Assembly (NCBI RefSeq): GCF_009765985.1
Contig: NZ_LMUM01000029.1
Coordinates: 1-64,000, forward strand
DNA: 64,000 bases
Direction: 5' to 3'
Source: Acidobacterium sp. S8
GTDB taxonomy: Bacteria; Acidobacteriota; Terriglobia; Terriglobales; Acidobacteriaceae
The position numbers and the translations under genes are program-made. Below, piece by piece: positions 17,187 through 26,327 of this stretch (within the stretch, counting starts at the first letter, position 1; each line of letters begins with the position of its first letter). The notes under the pieces were generated by a model. That model did not search any database, was not told the DNA's origin, and saw only the letters and a program-made list of their open reading frames with translations.

Positions 17187-18484
17187 GTCTCACTCTACCC
17201 AGATATTCCATCGGCGTCGGCGACCGCTTTGCCCATCAAGCCAAGGCGCAGCTTCGCGCTTGCATGCTGGCGGCAGAAGCCGGTATCGAAGTCATCCCCG
17301 TCTGGAACAAGTCGAATCGCGAGCATACCATCATCGGCTCCGAGCCATCTTCGACGCGCACGGCAGCCGACGTAGCAGTGAAAGCTCTCGGCTGGGAGAA
17401 ACCTTATTTCTGCGATGCCGACCATATCGGCATGGCAACAGTCGATCGCTTTTTGCCTGCGTGCGACTTCTACACCATCGACGTAGCCGACTTCATCGGC
17501 AAGGTCGCCGAAGCAGTCGCAATCGACGCTTTCATCGAGCGCCATCCCGAGTTACAGAAGCCAATCGAGATCGAAGGCATCGCATCGCCTCTCCATCTCA
17601 CACAGGAATTTGCTCGCAGCACTGCGAATAAATTCCTTTATGCCGTTCAGCAGGCGGCCATCATCTATCGCAAAATCGAATCGGCAAAAGGGCGCGGCAA
17701 CTTCATCACTGAAGTATCCATGGACGAGACCGACTCGCCGCAAACTCCCGCCGAGTTGCTCATCATCCTCGCAGCAGCCGCCGATGTAGGTATCCCGCTC
17801 GACACCATAGCGCCAAAGTTCACTGGACGCTTCAACAAGGGAGTCGATTACGTCGGCGACCTGGCACAGTTTGAAAAAGAATTTTCTGCTGATGTGTCCA
17901 CGATTGCCTACGCCATCAAATTCTATGGCCTGCCGCAGAATCTCAAGCTCAGTGTCCACTCCGGCAGCGACAAGTTCTCCATCTATGCCCCCATACACAA
18001 AGTGGTTCAGACATCGAACGCGGGCGTACACCTCAAAACCGCTGGAACCACATGGCTCGAAGAACTGATTGGGCTCGCCGAAGCAGGCGGCGATGGCCTC
18101 GCTTTAGCAAAAGAGATCTACGCGCAGGCCTATGATCACCGCGAAGAACTCTGCGGCCCATACGCAACTGTTATCGACATCGATCCGACCAGTCTGCCCG
18201 CTCCAACAGAAGTCGAGCAATGGTCCTCGGACCAATTTACCTCGGCTCTGCGCCACGATCCGCGTTCGTCCGCATATAACAGCAGCCTGCGTCAGCTTCT
18301 GCACGTCGGTTTCAAAGTCGCGGCAAAAATGGGCCCGCGTTATCTCGACTTGCTCGAAGCAAATGAAGCCGTCATCGCCCGCAACGTCACAGAGAATCTA
18401 TTCGACAGACATATCGCGCCTGTATTCCTCGGGCGCTCTCAACAAGAGAAAGGTCAGTTGCATGAGTCATCCACTCAGCCTTGA
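17183..18484 (+). CDS. uxaE: Tagaturonate/fructuronate epimerase UxaE
   Basis: 433 residues. It matches the UxaE family described from Thermotoga maritima, which epimerises D-tagaturonate and D-fructuronate and so merges galacturonate and glucuronate catabolism. Recognisable are SIGVGDRFAHQ at the N-terminus, PVWNKSNREHTIIGSEP, CDADHIGMATVDRF (acidic/His cluster that would bind the metal), FYTIDVADFIG and the C-terminal SVHSGSDKFSIY with HLKTAGTTWLEE. It overlaps the upstream epimerase homologue by 4 bases and the downstream SDR by 23, so all three are translationally coupled. Confidence 0.87.
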   Translation: MSLTLPRYSIGVGDRFAHQAKAQLRACMLAAEAGIEVIPVWNKSNREHTIIGSEPSSTRTAADVAVKALGWEKPYFCDADHIGMATVDRFLPACDFYTIDVADFIGKVAEAVAIDAFIERHPELQKPIEIEGIASPLHLTQEFARSTANKFLYAVQQAAIIYRKIESAKGRGNFITEVSMDETDSPQTPAELLIILAAAADVGIPLDTIAPKFTGRFNKGVDYVGDLAQFEKEFSADVSTIAYAIKFYGLPQNLKLSVHSGSDKFSIYAPIHKVVQTSNAGVHLKTAGTTWLEELIGLAEAGGDGLALAKEIYAQAYDHREELCGPYATVIDIDPTSLPAPTEVEQWSSDQFTSALRHDPRSSAYNSSLRQLLHVGFKVAAKMGPRYLDLLEANEAVIARNVTENLFDRHIAPVFLGRSQQEKGQLHESSTQP

Positions 18485-19235
18485 AGGAAAAACAGCCGTC
18501 ATCGTCGGTGGAACCTCCGGCATTGGGCGTGCCCTGAGCCTCGGCCTCGCCGACGCAGGTGCGGATGTCGTCGCCTCGGCTCGGCGTAAAGAGCAGGTCG
18601 AAGAGACCGCCGCCGCGATCGAAGCCAAAGGCCGCCGCACACTACGCGTCCCCTCAGATGTAAGCGACCGCGCCTCGCTGGAAAATCTCCTGGCGCAAAC
18701 AGTCGAACAATTCGGCAAAGTCGATATCCTCATCAACTGCGCAGGCAAGATCAAGCGCGCTCCCACACTCACTTTCCCGGAAGATGAGTGGCAGAGCATC
18801 ATTGACACCAACCTCACCGGAACTCTGCGCGCCTGCCAGATTTTCGGCAGGCACATGCTAGACCGCGGCTATGGGCGCATCATCAACATTGCTTCACTCA
18901 ATACTTTTGTCGCGTTTTCTGAAGTTGCGGCCTACGCCGCCAGCAAAGCCGCCGTCGCATCGCTCACGCGCTCGCTTGCCGTCGAGTGGTCGCGTCACGG
19001 CGTCGTCGTCAATGCCATCGCACCCGGCGTCTTCCGCACCGCGCTCAATGCAGAACTTCTCGACAGCACCCCACGCGGCAAAGAGCTGCTGATGCGCACG
19101 CCCATGGGCCGCTTCGGTAAAACGGAAGAAGTCGTTGGCGCAGCCATTTATCTTGCATCCGACGCAGCTTCCTATGTCACCGGACAGGTTCTCGTTGTCG
19201 ACGGCGGTTTCCTGGCCAGCGGCGTCAATCAATAA
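18462..19235 (+). CDS. SDR reductase of the hexuronate operon (candidate fructuronate reductase)
   Basis: 257 residues from the ATG at 18462, which has AAGAGAAAGG about 8 nt upstream; the same frame is open further left but only as shadow of uxaE. Classical SDR: GGTSGIGRA, NCAGK (Asn-Cys-Ala-Gly in place of NNAG), catalytic Ser in NIASLN and the YAASK tetrad, then the terminal TGQVLVVDGGF. It resembles gluconate 5-dehydrogenase and KduD-type enzymes. In this operon, reduction of fructuronate to mannonate is the missing step, and no UxuB-type reductase is present, so that role is inferred. Alternatives are 5-keto-gluconate or 2-keto-3-deoxygluconate oxidoreduction. Confidence 0.85.
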   Translation: MSHPLSLEGKTAVIVGGTSGIGRALSLGLADAGADVVASARRKEQVEETAAAIEAKGRRTLRVPSDVSDRASLENLLAQTVEQFGKVDILINCAGKIKRAPTLTFPEDEWQSIIDTNLTGTLRACQIFGRHMLDRGYGRIINIASLNTFVAFSEVAAYAASKAAVASLTRSLAVEWSRHGVVVNAIAPGVFRTALNAELLDSTPRGKELLMRTPMGRFGKTEEVVGAAIYLASDAASYVTGQVLVVDGGFLASGVNQ

Positions 19236-19285
19236 CGGTCGTTCTCGTAACATCTATAGTCCATTCGATCCATAGCATCTGTGCA

Positions 19286-19300
19286 TGTAATCGCTTACCA
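19286..19300. promoter_or_regulatory. LacI-type operator candidate before GH127 gene
   Basis: TGTAATCGCTTACCA resembles LacI/CcpA-type operators with a central CG; GTAA and TTAC arms are symmetric around TCGC. It lies in the 96-base gap between the SDR stop and the GTG start of the GH127 gene. If the longer reading frame from 19281 were used, the site would be inside coding sequence. No lacI-type gene is in the window. Confidence 0.35.
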
Positions 19301-19331
19301 TTACTGCATATCTGCGTTTTGGAGTGGGTCC

Positions 19332-21341
19332 GTGAAATCAGCAGGGTGGTCTTTCAGCCGTCGTACATTTTGCAAGCAGTTCAGCGCTGCCGCATTCCTG
19401 GCCACCAACGCACGCGCGTTCTCATTTTCTCCCGTAGCGGCTGACACCACCCCACAGAGCGTCATCGGCAATCGCAGCCTGCTCGCCGCCAATGCCTTTG
19501 ACATGTTGCCGCTCGGAGCAATCCGACCTGCTGGCTGGCTGCGCGCGCAACTCGAAATTCAGGCCAACGGCCTCGGCGGCCATCTCGACGAAACATGGCC
19601 CGACGTCGGCCCCAACTCCGGCTGGCTCGGAGGCACAGGTGAATCCTGGGAGCGCGGACCTTATTTTCTCGACGGCCTCATTCCACTCGCGTATTTGCTC
19701 GACGACGTACGCCTCAAATCCAAGGCGCAGAAATACATTGATTGGACACTCAACAACTCCCAGCCTAACGGCATGTTCGGCCCGCGCTCGAACGATGACT
19801 GGTGGCCGCGCATGGTCATGCTCAAGGCGCTCACGCAGTATCAGGAAGCGACCGGCGATCCCCGCGTCATTCCGATCATGCAACGATACTTCGCATATCA
19901 GCTCGCGCAGTTGCCCACACGTCCGCTTCGCGACTGGGGCAAATTTCGCTGGCATGACGAAGTCGTGAGCGTCCTCTGGCTTTACAACCGCACCGGCGAT
20001 CCCAGGCTGATCGAACTCGCAAAGCTTCTTCACCAGCAAGGCTACGACTGGCAAGCCGAATTCTCTGACTTCAAATACACGCAACGCATCACACCGGAAT
20101 TCATCAAGCTCAACGAGCACAATGGTCTGAGCGACACCGCGCTCGCGACCCACGGTGTCAACAACGCCATGGCCCTCAAAGCGTCTCCCGTCTGGTCGCT
20201 CCTCAGCGAAAATTCTTCAGACCGTCAGGCGCTTCTCCACCAACTCTCCGAACTTGATCGCTACCACGGCCTGCCCACAGGCATCTTTTCCGCAGATGAG
20301 CACCTTGCCGGGCTCAATCCATCGCAAGGCACGGAACTATGCACTGTAGTTGAAGCCATGTACTCGCTCGAAGTGGCCCTCTCCATCATGGGCAATCCGG
20401 AGTTAGGCGATCGATTCGAACGCATCGCCTACAACTGCCTCCCTGGAACATTTACCGATGACATGTGGGCGCACCAATACAATCAGCAGCCCAATCAGGT
20501 TCAATGCAGCCTGAACCACAAGCCCTGGACGACAGACGGCCCTGAATCAAACCTATACGGCCTCGAACCAAACTTCGGCTGCTGCACCGCTAACTTCCAC
20601 CAGGGCTGGCCTAAGCTCACAACGAGTCTCTGGATGGCGTCCGCCGATCATGGCCTCGCAGCTGTTGCATATGCTCCTTGCGAAGTCCACACGATTGTGC
20701 GCGACACTCCAGTGCGCATCACAGAAGAAACCGACTACCCATTTCGCGATACGATCCGCATCACCGTGCACCCTGAAAGACCATTGAGCTTCCCCTTGCA
20801 ACTCCGCATCCCCGCATGGACAAAAAACAGCAGCATCCGCGTCAACGGCCAGCGTCAATCTGAGCCACAGCCCGGCAGCTTCGCCCGCATCGAACGCACG
20901 TGGAAACCCGGCGACACAATCGAAATCACGCTTCCCATGGAACCTCGCGCCAGCAAAGGCTTCAACGATTCCATCGCCATCGAACGCGGGCCGCTCGTCT
21001 TCTCCTACCCGATTGGAGAAGACTGGCTGAAGCTACGCGATCGCGGCATGACAGCAGACTGGCAGGTCTATCCCACCACGCAATGGAACTACGGATTGAA
21101 TTCCGCTTCCATCAAAGCCATCGAGAGCTCAGTTGCGCAAGGCCCCTTCACACTCAAGGGAGCGCCCGTAAAGATCGAAGTGAAAGGCCGAAAAGTACCT
21201 GTCTGGATGGCAGAAGACGGCGTTGCGAATCCAGTGCCGCAAAGTCCCATAGTCAGCGATCAGCCGGAGGAAACAGTTGAACTCGTTCCTTATGGCGCCG
21301 CAAAGCTGCGCATCACATCTTTTCCGGAATTAAAGAGCTGA
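19332..21341 (+). CDS. Exported GH127-family beta-L-arabinofuranosidase-like glycosidase
   Basis: 669 residues from a GTG at 19332, chosen because GGAG sits 7 nt upstream and the protein then begins with a twin-arginine-like signal (SFSRRTFCKQFSAAAFLA); an upstream ATG at 19281 lacks this. The (alpha/alpha)6 domain carries GTELCTVVE (E335, C337) and FGCCTANFHQGWPKL (C417, C418). These match the Glu and three Cys that bind zinc in Bifidobacterium HypBA1, where the second Cys group holds the nucleophile. The C-terminal beta domain has RGPLVFSYPIG. It probably removes beta-L-arabinofuranose or a related sugar from plant material. It closes the uronate island. Confidence 0.88.
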   Translation: MKSAGWSFSRRTFCKQFSAAAFLATNARAFSFSPVAADTTPQSVIGNRSLLAANAFDMLPLGAIRPAGWLRAQLEIQANGLGGHLDETWPDVGPNSGWLGGTGESWERGPYFLDGLIPLAYLLDDVRLKSKAQKYIDWTLNNSQPNGMFGPRSNDDWWPRMVMLKALTQYQEATGDPRVIPIMQRYFAYQLAQLPTRPLRDWGKFRWHDEVVSVLWLYNRTGDPRLIELAKLLHQQGYDWQAEFSDFKYTQRITPEFIKLNEHNGLSDTALATHGVNNAMALKASPVWSLLSENSSDRQALLHQLSELDRYHGLPTGIFSADEHLAGLNPSQGTELCTVVEAMYSLEVALSIMGNPELGDRFERIAYNCLPGTFTDDMWAHQYNQQPNQVQCSLNHKPWTTDGPESNLYGLEPNFGCCTANFHQGWPKLTTSLWMASADHGLAAVAYAPCEVHTIVRDTPVRITEETDYPFRDTIRITVHPERPLSFPLQLRIPAWTKNSSIRVNGQRQSEPQPGSFARIERTWKPGDTIEITLPMEPRASKGFNDSIAIERGPLVFSYPIGEDWLKLRDRGMTADWQVYPTTQWNYGLNSASIKAIESSVAQGPFTLKGAPVKIEVKGRKVPVWMAEDGVANPVPQSPIVSDQPEETVELVPYGAAKLRITSFPELKS

Positions 21342-21354
21342 AGTAGCGAACCTG

Positions 21355-23919
21355 TTAGTCCTCAAGCATCGTCCGCAAAGTATTTTCGAGCAGCGCCGTA
21401 ATCTCTTCGGCGGATGCGTTCCTGTCGATCTGCATAGGCTCGCCAACGCGGATCGACAACCTGCCCGAACGAAACCAACTCGCTTTGCGCTGTTTCAGCT
21501 CGCCAAGCCCGCGAAGAGCAACGGGTAGCACTCCTGCTCCTGACTCCTGTATCAGCAAGCCAATGCCGGAGCGAAAATGCTCCAACGTGCCCGCAGAGCG
21601 GTGCCCCTCCGGAAAAATCAACACGTTATATACGCTATCGAGCGCCTTACCCATATGCGCGAAGCTGTTGCGGAACCCCGCACCACGTGGCAGCGGAAAC
21701 ACATTAAACAACGCCGTGATGAGCCAGTAAGCTGCGGGAGCCAGAGCATTCAAAGCCCAATTCCCCTGGCCACGCGCATGGCGATAATCGTCGAGCATAT
21801 TTGCGGCCATCGCAATCGCAACACGTCGGCGCATCCTTCCCGGAAGCGCATACAACACCAGCGCGCCATCATACGCAGTCACATGGTTAGCAATTATCAG
21901 CATCTGTGCATGCGACATCGTCTCTGGATCAACGCGCTCAACGGTGGGTGCAGCCAGCAGCCAAACCAGCGGCCGCATCGCGCATTCCACAAATACAACG
22001 CGCATTGCCTGTACAACCGCAGACCACGGCCAGCGAGGATAAACAGCATCTTGCACCTGAGCCGGACTGGAAACCGCTTTCGCAATCCCCGGACTGCTAG
22101 TGCTTGACGCAGCTGAAACAGAGGCGTCGAATCCTATCACTCCGCGCAGATCGCCGAGTGTCTCCAGACTCGCAAATGTAACATCATCGATTACAATTCC
22201 CATGCGCTGCTCAATTTCACTCTGCAATTGCACGCGTCCTAAGCTGTCGAGATAGAAATCTTCATCGAGACGCGCATCGTCGCTTACGCTCGCAGGCGTG
22301 GTGCGTGCGATCTTTGCAATAAGCTGCACAAGCGCGTCGCTGCTCGTCTCCCGCTCACTGTTTGCGGCCACGTGTGCAGCCGCCCACTGCGCAACTTTCC
22401 CACGCTGAATCTTTCCCGTCGACGTTCGTGGAAAATCCAGTTCCGGCCACACTCTCCAATAGCGAATCTTCTGATACTCCGCCAGCGCAGCATTCGTCTG
22501 CCGTATCGCCGCTGCAGCATCTGCTTCGGACCCCTGAAAGAGAAGCACGGCCATCGCTTCGGTTCCACCCGGCATATGCAACGGCACGACAACCGAGGCG
22601 CGCACTCCAGTCTGCCGATTCAGTTCAACTTCGATATCTTCCGGATGAACATTCAGTCCGGAAGCAGTCACAATAACCTGGCTCTTGCGCCCAAGAAACT
22701 GCAGTTGCCCCTGATCGTCACTGCGCGCCAGATCGCCCGTCGCCAGCCACGTATCTTTTGACTGTTGCAGGCGCCCCTGCTGCCACGTCGCAGTCGATAC
22801 CATATCGCCGCGCACCAGAATTTCGCCATCATCGCCGATGCGTACCTCCCGCCCCGGCAGCGCCTTGCCGATCGTGCCCTTGCCAATCTTGAACGGATGA
22901 TTCAACGTGATGAGCGCCGTCGTCTCCGTCATTCCATAGCCTTGAATCAGGGCAAAGCCAAGCGTATTCCAGAAGCTCTCAAGGTCCGGTGGCAGCGAGG
23001 CGCCCCCACAGACAAACGCCCAGAATTTATAACCCAGCAGCCGGTGAATTTTCCGGAAACGCCACCATCTGCGCCACACCGATTCGCCCTGCGCTTTCTG
23101 TATTTCGTCATCTAGCTTCGGATAGAGACCGAGCAGATGCGATCGCATCAGATCAAGTACACGAGGCACCGAGGCCAGAACAGAAATCCGCTCACGTCGT
23201 ATCAGCGCCTGTAGGCGCGGAGCCTGCAGGCGCGATTCGAAATGCACTTCCGCTCCAAGCAGCACCGGCAGCCACAATCCCATGAACTGTCCGAAAACAT
23301 GACTCAGTGGAAGCGTATGCAAAAAGCGCAGTGGATGAACGAACCGCTCATAGCGCAGATATTTCTGCATCTCACGCTCGATCGGAGCTACGCTTGCCAG
23401 TACATTGCGATGCGTGTGCACCACACCCTTCGGCTCAGCCGTCGTGCCCGAAGTGAAAAGAATCTGTAATGGGGTATCGAGACTTGGAGGTGAAACAGGT
23501 CTGCCAATCCCCACGGACTCAGGTAGCCGCGCAATCTCATCAAGTGTCATCGCAGGAATGGAACCGGCAAAATGGGCAATCAGCGATGGATCGCCAACAA
23601 TAAGCTTTGGATTCGTTTCCGCAGCAACCCGCCTGGCAAATTCCACACCACCACCTGCGTCAAGCGGCACCACGAGAACACCTCGCAGAACACAGCCAAA
23701 AAATGCGCCGATCCACTCTGCGCTATTCTGCCCCCACAAAAGAAGACGTTCACCTGCTACGATTTCGCGCCGTTCCAACTCCGCAGAAAAGTTCTGAGCG
23801 AATACGGCGATTTCGCCGTAACTTGAAACAACGCGCCGGTTGCCGCGATAGGTAACCACGGCCGTGGCATTCCCGAGGCGGCGAAAATCATCGACGAGCG
23901 TACCAAGATCGGGGCGCAT
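21355..23919 (-). CDS. Fused acyl-AMP ligase - acyl carrier domain - PlsC acyltransferase
   Basis: 854 residues, three domains. Residues 1-520 are an adenylate-forming ligase: P-loop LFTSGTTAEPKGV (154-166), GYGMTET (327-333), TGDLARSD (394-401) and the A10 lysine in TSTGKIQRGK (K503). Residues 530-600 are an acyl carrier domain with the phosphopantetheine serine in YLDSLGR (S559). Residues 630-854 are a PlsC-type acyltransferase with NHVTAYDG (H679, D684) and FPEGHRSAG. The plan suggests activation of a free acid, loading on the built-in carrier and transfer to a lipid acceptor, or a role like Aas in acyl recycling. The product is unknown. Convergent with GH127; 11 bases downstream of the RNB gene. 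Confidence 0.88.
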   Translation of the reverse strand: MRPDLGTLVDDFRRLGNATAVVTYRGNRRVVSSYGEIAVFAQNFSAELERREIVAGERLLLWGQNSAEWIGAFFGCVLRGVLVVPLDAGGGVEFARRVAAETNPKLIVGDPSLIAHFAGSIPAMTLDEIARLPESVGIGRPVSPPSLDTPLQILFTSGTTAEPKGVVHTHRNVLASVAPIEREMQKYLRYERFVHPLRFLHTLPLSHVFGQFMGLWLPVLLGAEVHFESRLQAPRLQALIRRERISVLASVPRVLDLMRSHLLGLYPKLDDEIQKAQGESVWRRWWRFRKIHRLLGYKFWAFVCGGASLPPDLESFWNTLGFALIQGYGMTETTALITLNHPFKIGKGTIGKALPGREVRIGDDGEILVRGDMVSTATWQQGRLQQSKDTWLATGDLARSDDQGQLQFLGRKSQVIVTASGLNVHPEDIEVELNRQTGVRASVVVPLHMPGGTEAMAVLLFQGSEADAAAAIRQTNAALAEYQKIRYWRVWPELDFPRTSTGKIQRGKVAQWAAAHVAANSERETSSDALVQLIAKIARTTPASVSDDARLDEDFYLDSLGRVQLQSEIEQRMGIVIDDVTFASLETLGDLRGVIGFDASVSAASSTSSPGIAKAVSSPAQVQDAVYPRWPWSAVVQAMRVVFVECAMRPLVWLLAAPTVERVDPETMSHAQMLIIANHVTAYDGALVLYALPGRMRRRVAIAMAANMLDDYRHARGQGNWALNALAPAAYWLITALFNVFPLPRGAGFRNSFAHMGKALDSVYNVLIFPEGHRSAGTLEHFRSGIGLLIQESGAGVLPVALRGLGELKQRKASWFRSGRLSIRVGEPMQIDRNASAEEITALLENTLRTMLED

Positions 23920-23930
23920 AGTGGTGGACG

Positions 23931-25382
23931 CTAGCTCCGTGCGAAGTCGATGTATCCGCGTTCGGGATCAGTGCGCACCAGCGTGACGTTGATTTTATCG
24001 CCTACATCTACGCCCTTCTGTCCATGCACCAGCATGCCTTCCACCGCAGGCTGAATCGTCCTCACAAAAGAACCGTGCTCATTCACGCCCGTAACGATAG
24101 CGGCAAATGTCTGCCCAATCCGGCTTTGCATCACTACAGCCGCAATGCGCTTTCGCATATCCCGCTCTACCTTGCGCGCCGCGTCTTCCTGCTTCGTGCA
24201 TTGCTTCGCAATCGCAACCAGATCATCATCGGAATAGGACTGCTTCTGCTTTGCCAGCATTGCCTTGATCAATCGCTGTGTCACCAGATCCGCATAACGG
24301 CGGTTTGGCGCGGTCGAATGCGTGTAATCCTGCACCGCCAATCCAAAGTGGCCCTCGCTGGTTTCTCCTGCACGCTCCAATACGTATTCACCCGCGCCCA
24401 GCAGCTTCACAATGGAAAGCGAAAGATCAGGAAAATGATCTGGATCGACCGCACGTCGATTGCAGAGAAACTCCTGCAATGCTTTGGAATCCGGCGTCAT
24501 CGGCAACTTCGTTCCAAGCTGCGCCGCAATCTCCACAATGCGGTCCCAGCGTTTCGGAGTTCTCACTACCCTGCGTATCGAAGAAAAGCCAGCGCTCTCC
24601 AGACTCTTCGCCACTACTTCATTCGCGGCAATCATAAAATCTTCGATCAGATCGCTGGCTGGGCTCCGCTGCTGCCTTTCAATATCGACCGGCTGCCCGT
24701 TCACCACGAGCGGGTGCGTTTCCACCGTTTCAAGATTGAGCGCACCGCGGCGATACCGCTCTTTGCGCAAGCTCTGCGCAACCTGGTTCTGTAGGAGCAA
24801 TTGATCTTGTAGCTCGTGTGAATCGGTAATCTTCGCAGGCGCATTTTTTTCTGAAGCGAGCCACGCGCCAACAGATGGATACGCCAATTGTGCCCTGTTT
24901 ACTACGCTCGCCTGATAGATATCGTTTGCGTTCACGCACCCATTTGCATCCACTGCAAACTCGCACACAACCGCAGCCCGTTCTTGCCCTTCAAGCAGCG
25001 ACGTCGCCCCTGTCGACAACTCCTCCGGCAGCATGGAAAAGTTATGCACGCCCGTATACACAGTCACCGCCTGCTCCGCGGCATATCGATCTATCGCAGA
25101 ACCGGCCGGCACATAAGCATCTACATCCGCGATTGCAATCTGAACCCTGACGGTTCCCTCCGTCAACTTCTGGGCATATTCAATCTGATCAAGATCGCGC
25201 GATGTATCGTTGTCGATCGATGACCAAAGAAGAGATCTCAGATCGCGCGATGACACAGGCGGATGCGATTGCAGCGACCCTATCTCCCGCTGTACATCTT
25301 TCGGGAAATCCGGATGAAAGCCGTGTTCCAGCATTGACTGACGTGCGGCAGCTTGCAGATTTACGGAGTGAATGTCGTTCAT
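23931..25382 (-). CDS. RNB-domain 3'-5' exoribonuclease (RNase II/R family, short form)
   Basis: 483 residues. The catalytic RNB block SSIDNDTSRDLDQIEY gives D57, D63 and D65; the fourth Asp of RNase II (D210) is replaced by Gln, a DLDQ variant I recall from other bacterial RNB proteins. HNFSMLPEELST and YTHSTAPNRRYADLVTQR are further family signatures. A C-terminal S1-like OB domain (about 415-483, GVNEHGSFVR) is present, but the N-terminal cold-shock domains of RNase II and R are missing. It probably degrades RNA in the cytosol. The gene overlaps nothing but its start lies 70 bases from the divergent FNT gene. Confidence 0.88.
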   Translation of the reverse strand: MNDIHSVNLQAAARQSMLEHGFHPDFPKDVQREIGSLQSHPPVSSRDLRSLLWSSIDNDTSRDLDQIEYAQKLTEGTVRVQIAIADVDAYVPAGSAIDRYAAEQAVTVYTGVHNFSMLPEELSTGATSLLEGQERAAVVCEFAVDANGCVNANDIYQASVVNRAQLAYPSVGAWLASEKNAPAKITDSHELQDQLLLQNQVAQSLRKERYRRGALNLETVETHPLVVNGQPVDIERQQRSPASDLIEDFMIAANEVVAKSLESAGFSSIRRVVRTPKRWDRIVEIAAQLGTKLPMTPDSKALQEFLCNRRAVDPDHFPDLSLSIVKLLGAGEYVLERAGETSEGHFGLAVQDYTHSTAPNRRYADLVTQRLIKAMLAKQKQSYSDDDLVAIAKQCTKQEDAARKVERDMRKRIAAVVMQSRIGQTFAAIVTGVNEHGSFVRTIQPAVEGMLVHGQKGVDVGDKINVTLVRTDPERGYIDFARS

Positions 25383-25452
25383 AAGCTCCAGTTCAAGGTA
25401 CAGACATATTCAAGGTACAGACATAGGATGCCATCGCGCAAAGGCATTGATT

Positions 25453-26325
25453 ATGAATAGAATCCGGGCATCGTCTTGCCTCGCTCACGCTTCCAATGAA
25501 TGCATGCCACTGCCCAAAATCAAGTTGCCCGTTGCGTCCGACGACCCTTCCGCATCGGTACAACGCGATCTCGACCGCCCCACCGCCTCCGAGATTTATC
25601 AGCAGGTTTCGAAGAATGCGCGGCGCGAACTTTCCCGCACCAACCTGGCATTGGCCGTCTCCGGCATCGTTGGCGGACTCACCATGGGACTCACCGGCCT
25701 AAGCGTTTCTCTGGTGCGAACGCAGCTCGGGGGCGGAAGCATCGCTGAATTTATCTCTTTGTGTTTTTATCCCATGGGCTTTATGGCGGTCATTCTCGGC
25801 CGTAGTCAGCTCTTCACAGAAAACACGCTATATCCGGTCGCATTGATGCTGACCGAACGCCGCCACTTTTTGAGCACCGTGCGGCTTTGGGCCGTCGTAT
25901 TCGCCGCCAATGTCATCGGCGCATTTCTCTTCGCCATGCTCGCCGTCAGGACGGGCGCGCTGCAACCCGAATACGTCAGTACGCTTTCAGCTCTGGGAAT
26001 GCAGGCCGTAGGTTTTCCCGCAAGTCATATCTTTTGGAGCGGCGTGGTCGGCGGTTGGATCATCGCCATGGTGGCATGGTTGGTAAGCGGCAGCCATTCG
26101 ATCACCGGATCCGTCATGCTCATCTGGTCGCTCACCTTCGTCGTCGGCCTCGGGCACTTCGCGCACTGTATTGCTACCAGCGGCGAGATTCTGGCCGCTG
26201 TGCTTCATGGCCAGCTCGCGGCCTCACGTTACTTTTTGTGGCTCGGCCCAGCCGTGCTCGGCAACATCACCGGAGGCGTGCTCCTGGTAACGCTGCTCGA
26301 ATACGGCCAGGTCAACCTGGAATAA
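25453..26325 (+). CDS. Formate/nitrite transporter (FNT) family channel
   Basis: 290 residues from the ATG at 25453, which has AAAGG 9 nt upstream; a longer frame from 25372 would overlap the divergent RNB gene and is unlikely, and ATG 25504 has no ribosome site. After a 60-residue polar N-terminus come six membrane helices with GGLTMGLTGLSVSLV, GRSQLFTENTLYPV (the FNT motif with Glu/Asn) and HSITGSVMLIWSL. FNT proteins form pentameric channels for formate, nitrite or hydrosulfide. No formate or nitrite enzyme is adjacent, so the ion cannot be named. Tail to tail with the pspA-like gene, two bases apart. Confidence 0.9.
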   Translation: MNRIRASSCLAHASNECMPLPKIKLPVASDDPSASVQRDLDRPTASEIYQQVSKNARRELSRTNLALAVSGIVGGLTMGLTGLSVSLVRTQLGGGSIAEFISLCFYPMGFMAVILGRSQLFTENTLYPVALMLTERRHFLSTVRLWAVVFAANVIGAFLFAMLAVRTGALQPEYVSTLSALGMQAVGFPASHIFWSGVVGGWIIAMVAWLVSGSHSITGSVMLIWSLTFVVGLGHFAHCIATSGEILAAVLHGQLAASRYFLWLGPAVLGNITGGVLLVTLLEYGQVNLE

Positions 26326-26327
26326 CT

